Part shown: positions 54,192 through 62,244 of the stretch, piece after piece
Layout of the letters: every line of letters starts with the position of its first letter
How positions within the stretch are numbered: the first letter of the stretch is position 1
Assembly: GCA_041687435.1 (NCBI GenBank)
Contig: JAWLBX010000003.1
Location: forward strand, 1-64,000
Reading direction: 5' to 3'
Origin: JACKII01 sp041687435
GTDB taxonomy: Bacteria > Pseudomonadota > Alphaproteobacteria > Bin95
Length of the DNA: 64,000 bases
Program-made: the position numbers and the translations under genes
Notes under the pieces: generated by a model
What the model was told of the DNA's origin: nothing
The model's database searches: none
The model's input: the letters and a program-made list of their open reading frames with translations, nothing else

Positions 54192-56839
54192 TGCGCCTGC
54201 AATTGTTCGGCCACCGCGAAAGCCGTTACGACCGACCGACCCTGGATTGGTGCTGCGGCGGTGCGGAGCCGTGCACGCTTGGCCCGGATGCCCGTGGTGG
54301 CTGCCGGGCCGGGCCCTCGTGTCAACCGGTCAAGGCGGGTGAGGTTTACAAATGCGCGCGCTCGCCGGTCGCCGGGGGGCCGTGCGAGGCCGGGCCCGGG
54401 CCGAATGGCGAGTGTGGTTGCATCATCCCCTCGTGCGTTCCACGGCCGACCCTGCGGGCGCGGCGCGGACGCGTGGCCCGCTGGGCAACCCTGGTGGCCG
54501 TGGCAGTGGTGTTGATCGCGCTTTCGGCAACCTCTCGTGATGTCTGGCTTGCCGGGCCGCTCAGTGCCGGGCACAGCCAGATCGGCGAGTGCACGCAATG
54601 CCATGCCACGGCAAACGACAGCGCCTCGGTCTGGCTGCATCAGGCTTTCATGCCGACCGACCCGGTGGCGGCCAGCGAAAGCTGCATTGCCTGTCATGAC
54701 CGCGGCGGCACGGCTCTCGCAATGGCACCACACAACCAGCCGCCGGAGGTCTTGCAGCAATGGCGCGAGACCGGCGCGTCCAAGGCCACGGCTGGCGGCG
54801 ATGTTCCCTTGGAATTCAGGCTGGCCTCGGCAGTGTTCGGCCCGGCGCAGGCGGGCGATGGCGGCCCGGTTGCTTGCGCCACCTGCCACCAGGAGCACCG
54901 GGGCGGCGCCGATTTCACGGCCATGTCGGATGCCGGTTGCCAATCCTGCCATCAGGTCAAATTCGGCCAGTTCCCGGGCAGTCATCCGGATTTCGGCAAT
55001 TATCCCTACCGGCAACGGCAGCACATCGCCTTCAATCACGCGAGCCACATTGATCTGCATTTCCCGAAGGCTGAGGCGGCGCTGCGGCCGGAGAACTGCA
55101 CCAGTTGCCATGTGGCGGATACCGCTGGCAAAGGCATGCTGACCACGGGGTACGAGGCGACATGCGCTTCCTGTCATGACGCTGACATCCGCAAGGGGCC
55201 AGCCTCCGGACCACCCGGTGGGCCGTTCCTGGCGGTGCCCGGGCTGGACCTGGATACCTTGGCGGCGGAGGGCGTCGCAATCGGCTTCTGGCCGGACAGT
55301 TTCTACGACCCGGGTATTCCGCCGGTGATGCAGGCGCTGTTATCCGCCGGCTATATGGCATCCGCCAAGCTCGCGCTGTTGCAGGATATCGACCTGCTCG
55401 ACCTCACCAGCGCTTCGCCGGAGGTGCTGGATGCGGTGGCGGCTTTTGCTTGGGCTGCCAAGGCAATGGTGGCCGACATGTTGCAGACCGGTGTGCTCGG
55501 CGATGCCGGGGCGATGCGGGATATGCTGGGCAGGGAACTGGACGCGGCGCAGATCGGCAGGCTCGGCGGTTCGGTGCCGCGCGATGTGATCGCGCTTGCG
55601 GCAGATACATGGTTCAGCTGCACGCTCTATACAGAGGTGGCGGCGTTCCGCGCCGGCAATCCGCCGGCAACGCTGACTCTAGCCGACCAGGTCGATGGCA
55701 AGCCCCCGGCCTGCGTTGACGTTGCACCGGGCGGGGGCAAGGCAAGCGATCTCGTGACCGAGGAGGCCGCTGGCGATGATGGCGCACCCGATAGCGGTCT
55801 GGCCGAATCGGCATTGGATGCGCTGGCAGATTCGCCGCTGGGTCGCGACGCACTGGGGGACTCGCCGTTGGGCGGTGGCGATGGCATCCTCGGCGGCGAT
55901 GCCTTGGCAGGCGCAGACGGTGGCCTGATGGGCGACGGTGGTGGCGATATCCTAGGCGGCGCACCGTTGAGCGATGACGCCAGCGGCTCCATTCTGGGCG
56001 ATACAGCCCCGGCGGACGGCAATGATGCAACAGGTGGGGACATTCTGGGCGGCGGTCCGCTCGCCGGCGGCGACGATGACGGTGGCATTCTCGGCGGTTC
56101 GCCGCTGGACGGTGAACCTTTAGGCGCGGGCAATGCGGATGCGATCCTGGGCGGGATCGGCGATCAGGCATCGGCTGGCCGTCCGGAAGCAGCGCAGGAC
56201 AGCGAGGCCGATCCCGGGCCGACCCTGATCCAGCCGGACCCGGTGGACCCTGCCGAATGGGCGCGCTATGGCGGATGGTACCGCACGGCGGAGGCGGTCT
56301 ACTACCGCCCAGTCGAACATTCGGACCGGTTCCTGCATGCTTGGCTCGACTTTGCCGGCGCTGCCTATGGCACGCCAGACGGCAAGGTCTTGGGCGAGGC
56401 GATTTTCGAGAGCATGGGCCAGCCGACCTCGCTTGGCCGGTGCGCCAAATGCCATGGTGCAGACCGGCAGGCGAATGGCAGTGTCAGCCTCAAGTGGCGG
56501 GGGCGGGCCATCGACATGGCGGAGCGCCGCGTCACCGATTTTCGGCACGCGCCGCATCTGACCATCGCCGGCGACGAAGGCTGCAACCTGTGTCACACCG
56601 TGGCCCGCGGCGATGGCATGATGGCCAGCTTCCGCGGGTTCGATGCCAAAACCTTCCAGCCCGGCTTTGCAGCGATGACCAAGGATACCTGCGCTGCCTG
56701 CCACGCAAAGCCGGAGGCGGGCAGCGAATGCCAGCACTGCCACAACTACCATGTTGGTGTGTTTTCCAATGCCAAACGCATGGGAAAATTGACGACCGCC
56801 GGTGCTGCGGTTCCGGCGGCGGCATCTGCCAGGGAATAG
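54191..56839 (+). CDS. Membrane-anchored decaheme c-type cytochrome with Cys-rich cytosolic N-terminus
   Basis: The 882-residue protein begins with a cytosolic segment containing ten cysteines between residues 21 and 82, then a basic run (LRARRGRVARW) and one transmembrane helix (about 99-116). Ten CxxCH motifs follow: 134, 165, 229, 250, 303 and 325 in a first group; 751, 798, 834 and 847 in a second. Between them are a helical heme-free region (340-520) and a Gly/Asp/Leu-rich repeat (about 545-657) with GDSPLGGGDGILGGDALAG-like units. The N-terminal cysteines may bind iron-sulfur and take electrons from the adjacent ferredoxin protein. Its TGATG overlap with the cytochrome b gene supports one complex. 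Confidence 0.9.
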   Translation: MRLQLFGHRESRYDRPTLDWCCGGAEPCTLGPDARGGCRAGPSCQPVKAGEVYKCARSPVAGGPCEAGPGPNGECGCIIPSCVPRPTLRARRGRVARWATLVAVAVVLIALSATSRDVWLAGPLSAGHSQIGECTQCHATANDSASVWLHQAFMPTDPVAASESCIACHDRGGTALAMAPHNQPPEVLQQWRETGASKATAGGDVPLEFRLASAVFGPAQAGDGGPVACATCHQEHRGGADFTAMSDAGCQSCHQVKFGQFPGSHPDFGNYPYRQRQHIAFNHASHIDLHFPKAEAALRPENCTSCHVADTAGKGMLTTGYEATCASCHDADIRKGPASGPPGGPFLAVPGLDLDTLAAEGVAIGFWPDSFYDPGIPPVMQALLSAGYMASAKLALLQDIDLLDLTSASPEVLDAVAAFAWAAKAMVADMLQTGVLGDAGAMRDMLGRELDAAQIGRLGGSVPRDVIALAADTWFSCTLYTEVAAFRAGNPPATLTLADQVDGKPPACVDVAPGGGKASDLVTEEAAGDDGAPDSGLAESALDALADSPLGRDALGDSPLGGGDGILGGDALAGADGGLMGDGGGDILGGAPLSDDASGSILGDTAPADGNDATGGDILGGGPLAGGDDDGGILGGSPLDGEPLGAGNADAILGGIGDQASAGRPEAAQDSEADPGPTLIQPDPVDPAEWARYGGWYRTAEAVYYRPVEHSDRFLHAWLDFAGAAYGTPDGKVLGEAIFESMGQPTSLGRCAKCHGADRQANGSVSLKWRGRAIDMAERRVTDFRHAPHLTIAGDEGCNLCHTVARGDGMMASFRGFDAKTFQPGFAAMTKDTCAACHAKPEAGSECQHCHNYHVGVFSNAKRMGKLTTAGAAVPAAASARE

Positions 56840-56854
56840 CCGCCGCGTGCCGTC

Positions 56855-57475
56855 CTACAGCATCCGCCGCCAGAGCGTCATGGGTTTGGGCGATGGCCGG
56901 ATTTCGTCCAGGTCGCGCCAGCTGAACGCGGCGGAAAACCCAGGCGCCGGCGCATAGCCGCGCTTCCGCCAGAATGCATCGTGCGGCCGATACTCCGCCG
57001 GGCGGCGCGGGTGATCCAGCGGCCGTGCCACCGAAAGAAAACAGATTTCTGTAAAGCCGTGGTCTATCGCATGCGCTTCGCGATGTTCAAAGAACGCATG
57101 GCCGATACCGCGGCCACGATAGGCCGGCTCCAACACGGATTCGGCGCAGTAATAGAGATCATCCACCGGCATATCCGCGGCTCGGAACGCTTCCAGCAGT
57201 TCCTCATGCTCGGCCGCAAGCGGCAACGCCGTCGCCGCGCCGACGATCCTGCTGTCTGCGGCTTGATCGCGTGCCGTAACCACGATTGCCCCCGGCGTGG
57301 TGGAGTAGAGCTTCAGATAGCCGGTTTCGTAGTCCAGGCTGCCATCATAAAGGTAAGGAAATTCGCGGAAAACGGCGATCCGCAGGCGTGCCAAGTCGGA
57401 AATGACCGCGGCTATGGCAGCCGGATCGGTCAGGCTTTTGACCGTGACCGTGCCGATTTGAGACGCTGACAGCAT
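56855..57475 (-). CDS. GNAT family N-acetyltransferase
   Basis: The 206-residue protein contains the acetyl-CoA binding motif YRGRGIGHAFFEHREAHAI and the preceding strand SVLEPA. The N-terminal part holds FREFPYLYDGSLDYETGYLK, seen in GNAT proteins of unknown substrate. It is cytosolic. It converges with the decaheme gene, ending 15 bp away, and is the last ordinary-GC gene before an AT-richer stretch. Confidence 0.88.
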   Translation of the reverse strand: MLSASQIGTVTVKSLTDPAAIAAVISDLARLRIAVFREFPYLYDGSLDYETGYLKLYSTTPGAIVVTARDQAADSRIVGAATALPLAAEHEELLEAFRAADMPVDDLYYCAESVLEPAYRGRGIGHAFFEHREAHAIDHGFTEICFLSVARPLDHPRRPAEYRPHDAFWRKRGYAPAPGFSAAFSWRDLDEIRPSPKPMTLWRRML

Positions 57476-57742
57476 CGTAAACCTCCAGACCTGTCGGAGC
57501 GTGGTTGAAAAAGGGTAAGGCCAGCTAAATCAACCAGCGATGCCTATGCAAGAATGACGGTCAACGTCTCCGGGATCATCTGTCTGATAAGCCTCGGGAA
57601 ATCCCCTTTTTCAAGCGCAATCTTGGTCTGCCGAACCTGCAGTTCGAATGGTCTGCGTTTCTCCGCAAAGCAATTTCGGATTGCGGTGCGGTTTAGGAGG
57701 CTTATAATCGTATCGCAAAAATGTTGGGGGAAAGGGGCTCTG

Positions 57743-58000
57743 ATGAGTCGATTTGTATTTTTCGTATGGGGGCTTGCTCCCTATACAATAAGCGGCAGTC
57801 TATCCGCGGTCTTCAAAAATTTCAGACGGGCGAAACAAACGGCCTTGCGGTCGGCAATTTTGCTGTTTTGTATCCTGATCGTCATCATGATAATGGCTGC
57901 AGCAGTTGAATGGACTTTCGTTGACAGAGACAAGTGCTTGGTCAATGCCATAGCACAATCGCACTATACTGGAATTGTGGATGAAAATTCCTGCCAATAG
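57743..58000 (+). CDS. Small membrane protein of unknown function in an AT-richer islet
   Basis: The 85-residue product has a first hydrophobic segment at about residues 3-20 (FVFFVWGLAPYTISGSLS) and a strong transmembrane helix at about 41-60 (SAILLFCILIVIMIMAAAVE), then a short tail with two cysteines ending DENSCQ. A GGGGGAAAGG run upstream serves as ribosome site. Base composition is near 47% GC here, unlike the neighbours. I recognise no family. The frame stays open upstream to 57554, but that part is not protein-like. Confidence 0.45.
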   Translation: MSRFVFFVWGLAPYTISGSLSAVFKNFRRAKQTALRSAILLFCILIVIMIMAAAVEWTFVDRDKCLVNAIAQSHYTGIVDENSCQ

Positions 58001-58136
58001 GAATATCTACTGATTAGAATTTGGTTTATATTTTTGTTCCAGCGGCAGGGAGATTCCTAAAAAAGTATTATATGTATGCGTTTTTTTCGTGCATCTGCCT
58101 TGCAGTGTATGCAACCGCCCTGCATGGCGCGTTGTA

Positions 58137-58207
58137 CCGCGCAAGCTCGAGGCTGCGCAGTTGTTGGTTCCGGCTAGAGGCGTTGCCGCGCAAGCTCAGG
58201 CCGATCC
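58137..58207. repeat. 12-bp direct repeat near tRNA-Glu
   Basis: CCGCGCAAGCTC occurs at 58137-58148 and 58196-58207, 59 bp apart, in the spacer between the small membrane protein and the tRNA. Neither copy matches the tRNA 3' end. It may be a remnant of rearrangement; function unknown. Confidence 0.45.
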
Positions 58208-58277
58208 AACCCGAAGCTGAACCGCAAGTCCATCGAACGGCGGGGAGCAGAGAAAAACTTCAGCGCTTGAAGGCGAA

Positions 58278-58352
58278 TGGTGACCCCTAGGGGAATCGAA
58301 CCCCTGTTTTCAACGTGAGAGGCTGACGTCCTAACCGCTAGACGAAGGGGCC
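58278..58352 (-). tRNA. tRNA-Glu (anticodon CTC)
   Basis: The minus strand folds as a complete 75-nt tRNA with encoded CCA at 58278-58280. The acceptor GGCCCCT pairs with AGGGGTC (one G-U). The D arm has GTCTAGCGGTTAGGAC. The anticodon stem TCAGC/GTTGA closes loop CTCTCAC, giving CTC. The T arm is AGGGG-TTCGATT-CCCCT. The 3' end faces the AT-richer islet at 57476-58277. Confidence 0.95.
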
Positions 58353-58432
58353 ACAGAGCGAAGAACGCGGTATATGCCATCGGCGCTCGGCGAGATCAAG
58401 CGCCGATTTCGGTCAATGTCCCGGTGCGGCAA

Positions 58433-58723
58433 TCACTGCGGCGCCACGGCCAGATTGATGCGGCCGCGTTCCTGCCCGTCTGCGGCGTTCAGGATCAGCA
58501 GCGATTGGCTGCCATCCTTGCTTTCGAGCCGCAGCACGATCCGGCCGTCGGCCAGCCGCGTTTCGACGATGCTGGCGCCTGCCGGCAGGGTGATCAGGTT
58601 CCGGAAGGGTTGGCGCGGATCTTCACCGTCCTGCATGCGCGAGATCAGTGTTGCCGCAACGACGACGAAGCCGGCTAGGATCAAAACGCCCATGCCGATG
58701 ACAACGGCCTTTATACCGCCCAT
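58433..58723 (-). CDS. Small single-helix membrane protein, DUF6476-like
   Basis: This 96-residue protein has one N-terminal transmembrane helix (AVVIGMGVLILAGFVVVAAT) followed by a polar domain with ITLPAGASIVETRLADGRIV and LILNAADGQERGRINLAV. Such small proteins are common beside rluD in alphaproteobacteria, where they are annotated DUF6476; function is unknown. The start at 58723 is 44 bp from the divergent rluD start. Confidence 0.8.
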   Translation of the reverse strand: MGGIKAVVIGMGVLILAGFVVVAATLISRMQDGEDPRQPFRNLITLPAGASIVETRLADGRIVLRLESKDGSQSLLILNAADGQERGRINLAVAPQ

Positions 58724-58766
58724 CTCTGTAGCTTCCTTCTTCGGAAAAATCCTGTAGGGAGTGTGG

Positions 58767-59738
58767 ATGCGCGACGAGGACGAAGTTCGCCATGCGACCA
58801 TTCCGCCAACGCTGGCCGGCGAACGCCTGGATCGGGCGGCGGCGCAGCTGTGGCCAGACTTCTCGCGCTCGCGCCTGCGTGCCCTGATTGACAATGGCGA
58901 CCTGACCGGCGACCGCCCGCTGTCGCCGTCGGCATCCGTTCGGGAGGGGGAGCATCTGATCCTGCGCGTACCCCCGCCGACACCCGCGCGGCCGGAACCG
59001 CAGGCGATTCCGCTGGCCATCCTGCATGAGGACGAGGCGGTGCTGGTGATCGATAAGCCGGCCGGGCTGGTGGTGCACCCGGCGCCCGGCCACCCTGACC
59101 ATACGCTGGTGAACGCGGTGCTTGCCCATTGCGGCGATAGCCTGACCGGCGTTGGCGGCGAACGGCGCCCCGGCATTGTCCACCGGCTGGACAAGGATAC
59201 CAGCGGCGTGATGGTCGTCGCCAAAACCCAGGCGGCCCATGCGGGGCTGGTGGAACAGTTTGCGGTCCATTCGATCGAACGTGCCTATATTGCCATGGTG
59301 GCCGGCAGCCCGACGGTGCCGGAGGGAACAATCGACCTGCCGATTGGCCGGCATCCCGGCGACCGCAAGCGCATGAGCGTCGTTGCGCGCGGTGGTCGCG
59401 AGGCGCGGACGCATTACCGGGTCGAGACATACTTCGGCCGGGCTGCAGCGCAAGTGCGCTGCACGTTGGAAACGGGACGCACCCACCAGATCCGCGTTCA
59501 TCTGTCCCACAGCGGCATGCCGGTGCTGGGCGATCCAGTCTATATGAATATGGGCAGCGGCCGGCGCGCAGCGCTGAAACCGGTGGAGCCGGCGCTCAAG
59601 GCGCTGGGGCGGCAGGCGTTGCATGCGGCCGTGCTGGGTTTCATTCATCCGGTCACAGGCAAGCCGGTTCGGTTTGAAAGCAGCCTGCCGCCGGATTTGC
59701 GCGAATTGCACAAATCTTTGATCCAAGCGTTCTCTTGA
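58767..59738 (+). CDS. rluD: 23S rRNA pseudouridine synthase RluD-type
   Basis: The 323-residue enzyme has an S4-like N-terminal domain (LDRAAAQLWPDFSRSRLRAL) and a catalytic domain with the invariant GIVHRLDKDTSGVMVVAKT, whose Asp is catalytic, and LETGRTHQIRVHLSHSGMPV. This family makes pseudouridines in helix 69 of 23S rRNA; RluC and other relatives are similar, but the length and rpoH neighbourhood favour RluD. An AGGGAG site lies 6 bp before the ATG at 58767. Confidence 0.93.
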   Translation: MRDEDEVRHATIPPTLAGERLDRAAAQLWPDFSRSRLRALIDNGDLTGDRPLSPSASVREGEHLILRVPPPTPARPEPQAIPLAILHEDEAVLVIDKPAGLVVHPAPGHPDHTLVNAVLAHCGDSLTGVGGERRPGIVHRLDKDTSGVMVVAKTQAAHAGLVEQFAVHSIERAYIAMVAGSPTVPEGTIDLPIGRHPGDRKRMSVVARGGREARTHYRVETYFGRAAAQVRCTLETGRTHQIRVHLSHSGMPVLGDPVYMNMGSGRRAALKPVEPALKALGRQALHAAVLGFIHPVTGKPVRFESSLPPDLRELHKSLIQAFS

Positions 59739-59857
59739 TGCGTAATACCACTAGGCCCAAGTAAGGCAGTCGGGGCGGTAACGCATTCGTCAGAACAGCT
59801 ATGCGAAATGTGAATATCGCAGCCGGTTGGAATTGGTCTAAAAGAACTTGGGTGAGG

Positions 59858-59874
59858 AGGCTCCGTCGGAGCCT
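59858..59874 (+). promoter_or_regulatory. Hairpin in the rpoH leader
   Basis: AGGCTCC-GTC-GGAGCCT is a perfect 7-bp stem with a 3-nt loop, ending 24 bp before the rpoH ATG. The ribosome site AGAGGGAAA lies between hairpin and start, unpaired in this simple fold. It could affect message stability or translation of the heat-shock sigma factor; a temperature-sensing role is only speculation. Confidence 0.55.
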
Positions 59875-59898
59875 GCACGAGATAAGAGGGAAACGATC

Positions 59899-60813
59899 AT
59901 GGCTGTCCCAGCAACAATTCCAGTGCTTTCGGCAGAAGGCAACCTCACCCGGTATTTGCAGGAAATCCGCAAATTCCCGATGCTTCAGCCTGAAGAAGAA
60001 TTCATGCTGGCCAAGCGCTGGCAGGAACATGGGGATGTTGAAGCCGTTCACAAGATGGTGACTAGCCATTTGCGGCTCGTGGCGAAGATTGCCATGGGTT
60101 ACCGCGGCTACGGTCTGCCGGTTGCCGAACTGATTTCAGAGGGCAATGTCGGCATGATGCAGGCGGTCAAACGCTTTGACCCCGATCGTGGCTTCCGGCT
60201 GGCGACCTATGCCATGTGGTGGATCCGTGCCTCCATCCAGGAATACATCCTGCATTCCTGGTCGCTGGTGAAGATGGGCACGACCGCATCGCAGAAGAAA
60301 CTGTTCTTCAACCTGCGCAAACTCAAAGGCCAGTTGAAGGCGTTGGATGATGGCGATCTCAGCCCGGAAAACGTCGAGAAAATCGCAACCACGCTGCAGG
60401 TCAGCCAGGACGATGTGGTCTCGATGAATCGGCGGCTTTCGGGCGGCGACCAGTCACTGAACGCGCCGCTGCGGATTGACGGCGACGGCGAATGGCAGGA
60501 TTGGTTGGAGGATGACACCGACAACCAGGAAGTTACCCTGGGCGAGGAAGAGGAACTGGATCACCGCCGGCGCATGCTGTCGGACGCGATGCAATGCCTC
60601 AACCAGCGCGAGCGGCACATTCTCACCGAACGCCGTCTGAAGGACGGCCCGGCGACGCTGGAGGATCTGAGCCATGAATACGGCATCAGTCGCGAGCGTG
60701 TGCGCCAGATCGAGGTGCGGGCGTTCGAGAAACTGCAGAAGGCCATGCGGAACGCCGTGATCCAGGAAAACCTGGCGACGAAGAAAGCGACCGACGCATA
60801 CGCGGGAGAATAA
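59899..60813 (+). CDS. rpoH: RNA polymerase heat-shock sigma factor (sigma-32)
   Basis: The 304-residue sigma factor starts VPATIPVLSAEGNLTRYLQE, contains region 2 (SHLRLVAKIAMGYRGYGLP, FDPDRGFRLATYAMWWIRAS) and the RpoH-box-like QKKLFFNLRKLKGQ, then region 4 (YGISRERVRQIEVRAFEKL). It directs RNA polymerase to heat-shock promoters. Alphaproteobacteria often carry several copies; only one is in this window. The stop codon lies in the loop of its own terminator. Confidence 0.96.
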   Translation: MAVPATIPVLSAEGNLTRYLQEIRKFPMLQPEEEFMLAKRWQEHGDVEAVHKMVTSHLRLVAKIAMGYRGYGLPVAELISEGNVGMMQAVKRFDPDRGFRLATYAMWWIRASIQEYILHSWSLVKMGTTASQKKLFFNLRKLKGQLKALDDGDLSPENVEKIATTLQVSQDDVVSMNRRLSGGDQSLNAPLRIDGDGEWQDWLEDDTDNQEVTLGEEEELDHRRRMLSDAMQCLNQRERHILTERRLKDGPATLEDLSHEYGISRERVRQIEVRAFEKLQKAMRNAVIQENLATKKATDAYAGE

Positions 60814-60857
60814 ATCTCCCGCGTTTTCCGCGCGCAGGGGGAGGCGATTGTCCTCCC
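60801..60857 (+). terminator. rpoH terminator with stop codon in the loop, plus a second hairpin
   Basis: CGCGGGAGA (60801-60809) pairs with TCTCCCGCG (60815-60823) around ATAAA, followed by TTTT. The TAA stop at 60811-60813 sits in the loop. A second stem, GGGAGG (60839-60844) with CCTCCC (60852-60857), follows after about 15 bp and is succeeded by a T-rich stretch. Confidence 0.85.
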
Positions 60858-60955
60858 GTTTCTTCCCGCGTGTTCAAGACCGCTTCACAGCGCTTGGTTT
60901 GCGACGCTACAGTCAAGACATCCAATCATGGCTTTGACGAAGCGGGAGGACGCTC

Positions 60956-61348
60956 ATGTCCGTTGGCTTGCTCGACCATTACAATGTGCGCACGGCCAAG
61001 CTGGCCGAAACGGTCGATTTTTATCAAAAGGTGCTGGGGCTGGAGAACGGCGAGCGGCCGAATTTCTCGTTTCCGGGCGCCTGGATGTATAGCGAAGGGC
61101 GGCCCGTCGTCCATCTGATCGATATCAGCGGCTCCGGCGAGCCGCAAAAGTCCGACTCTGGTGTGGTCGACCACGTCGCATTCGTGAGCCGTGGCTTCGA
61201 GGCGATGAAGCAGCACTTGGCCAGCACCGGCTACGAGTACGAGGCCAAGATCGTGCCGGGCGGCAAGCTTTGGCAGATATTCGTGCGTGATCCGAACGGT
61301 CTGATGATCGAACTGAATTACGATGCTGCCGCCGAACAGGCCGCCTGA
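60956..61348 (+). CDS. VOC (vicinal oxygen chelate) family protein
   Basis: The 130-residue protein has two beta-alpha-beta-beta-beta units: LLDHYNVRTAKLAETVDFYQ with its His, then VVDHVAFVSRGFEAMKQHL and FVRDPNGLMIELNYD with His and Glu candidates for metal binding. Glyoxalase I, bleomycin resistance and dioxygenases share this fold; the substrate is unknown. It is followed by a hot-dog dehydratase gene after 21 bp. Confidence 0.88.
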   Translation: MSVGLLDHYNVRTAKLAETVDFYQKVLGLENGERPNFSFPGAWMYSEGRPVVHLIDISGSGEPQKSDSGVVDHVAFVSRGFEAMKQHLASTGYEYEAKIVPGGKLWQIFVRDPNGLMIELNYDAAAEQAA

Positions 61349-61369
61349 AACGCCGACAGAGGAACGATC

Positions 61370-62197
61370 ATGGATGCCATCGCCTACCGCGTGGAAGCGG
61401 GTTATGAATTCCCAACCGAAACCCTGACTGTGACAGAAGGGGAGCAGCGCTGGCGGCACGCCTGTTGCGACATCCCGCACGGCTTCTATGGCGACCGTGC
61501 CGACCCGACCATCCTGGCGACCCGGCCGATCAAGGTCATTGGTGAGGCGCTGTTCGCCAATTACGATGACCGCGGCTATGTCCACACCGAAAGCACGATC
61601 CAGCAATTTGCGCCGATCCCGCTGGAGGCGCCGATCACCTTTGCCGGTCACTTCACCGCCGTGGACGACCATCCGCGCGGCTGGATGATGCACGGCGCCT
61701 TCACGTATCACGGCCCGGATGGCCGGCTGCTGCTGGAGGTAAAGCCAAAGGCGCTGATGGCCGACCAAAGCAAGATGCGCCCGCGTCCGGCCGTGGCGGC
61801 GGAGGATGGGTATTCCACCGCGCTGCGCGCGCCGCCGCAAGTGGAACTGGAGCCGGGCTGGGAGTTGCTTTGCAACCGGCAGGTAACGCCGGCCAAGTGC
61901 CTTGGCTACAGCGGCAATACCCGCAACATCATCCACACCGACCCCGCCTATGCCCAGAGCTTCGGCTACCGCATGCCGATTTTTGCGGGCAACGGCATGG
62001 TGCAGAACTTGGTGCAAGTGGCGCAGACGGACGGGCTCCTGGACGCCTTTACCGTCCATGTCCGCATGCTGCGGCCAGTGCATTGGGACGATGGCCTGGC
62101 CATTATCGGCCGGCGCGACGAAACGGGGCGGATCGTCGAGGTCCGCGCCATTGGGCCGGAAGGCAAGCCCACCAACGACTTGGTGCGGTTGGATTAG
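61370..62197 (+). CDS. MaoC-like / FAS1-type double hot-dog dehydratase
   Basis: The 275-residue protein has a first hot-dog-like half with FANYDDRGYVHTESTIQQF and FTYHGPDGRLLLEVK, and a second half with YSGNTRNIIHTDPAYAQSFG and PIFAGNGMVQNLVQVAQ. The second part carries the hydratase 2 His/Asp pattern (NIIHTD). Such proteins hydrate enoyl-CoA or mesaconyl-type acids; the precise substrate is not evident. It overlaps no gene and lies 47 bp before the Nudix gene. Confidence 0.85.
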   Translation: MDAIAYRVEAGYEFPTETLTVTEGEQRWRHACCDIPHGFYGDRADPTILATRPIKVIGEALFANYDDRGYVHTESTIQQFAPIPLEAPITFAGHFTAVDDHPRGWMMHGAFTYHGPDGRLLLEVKPKALMADQSKMRPRPAVAAEDGYSTALRAPPQVELEPGWELLCNRQVTPAKCLGYSGNTRNIIHTDPAYAQSFGYRMPIFAGNGMVQNLVQVAQTDGLLDAFTVHVRMLRPVHWDDGLAIIGRRDETGRIVEVRAIGPEGKPTNDLVRLD

Positions 62198-62244
62198 GAC
62201 CGGCTATAATCCGGGTGGTAAATCCCGGAGACAGAGAGCCTTTG

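Noticed and set aside
58021..58290. Possible 89-codon gene before tRNA-Glu
   Set aside because: No ribosome site and the C-terminal half runs toward the tRNA; the N-terminal hydrophobic stretch is probably chance in an AT-rich region.
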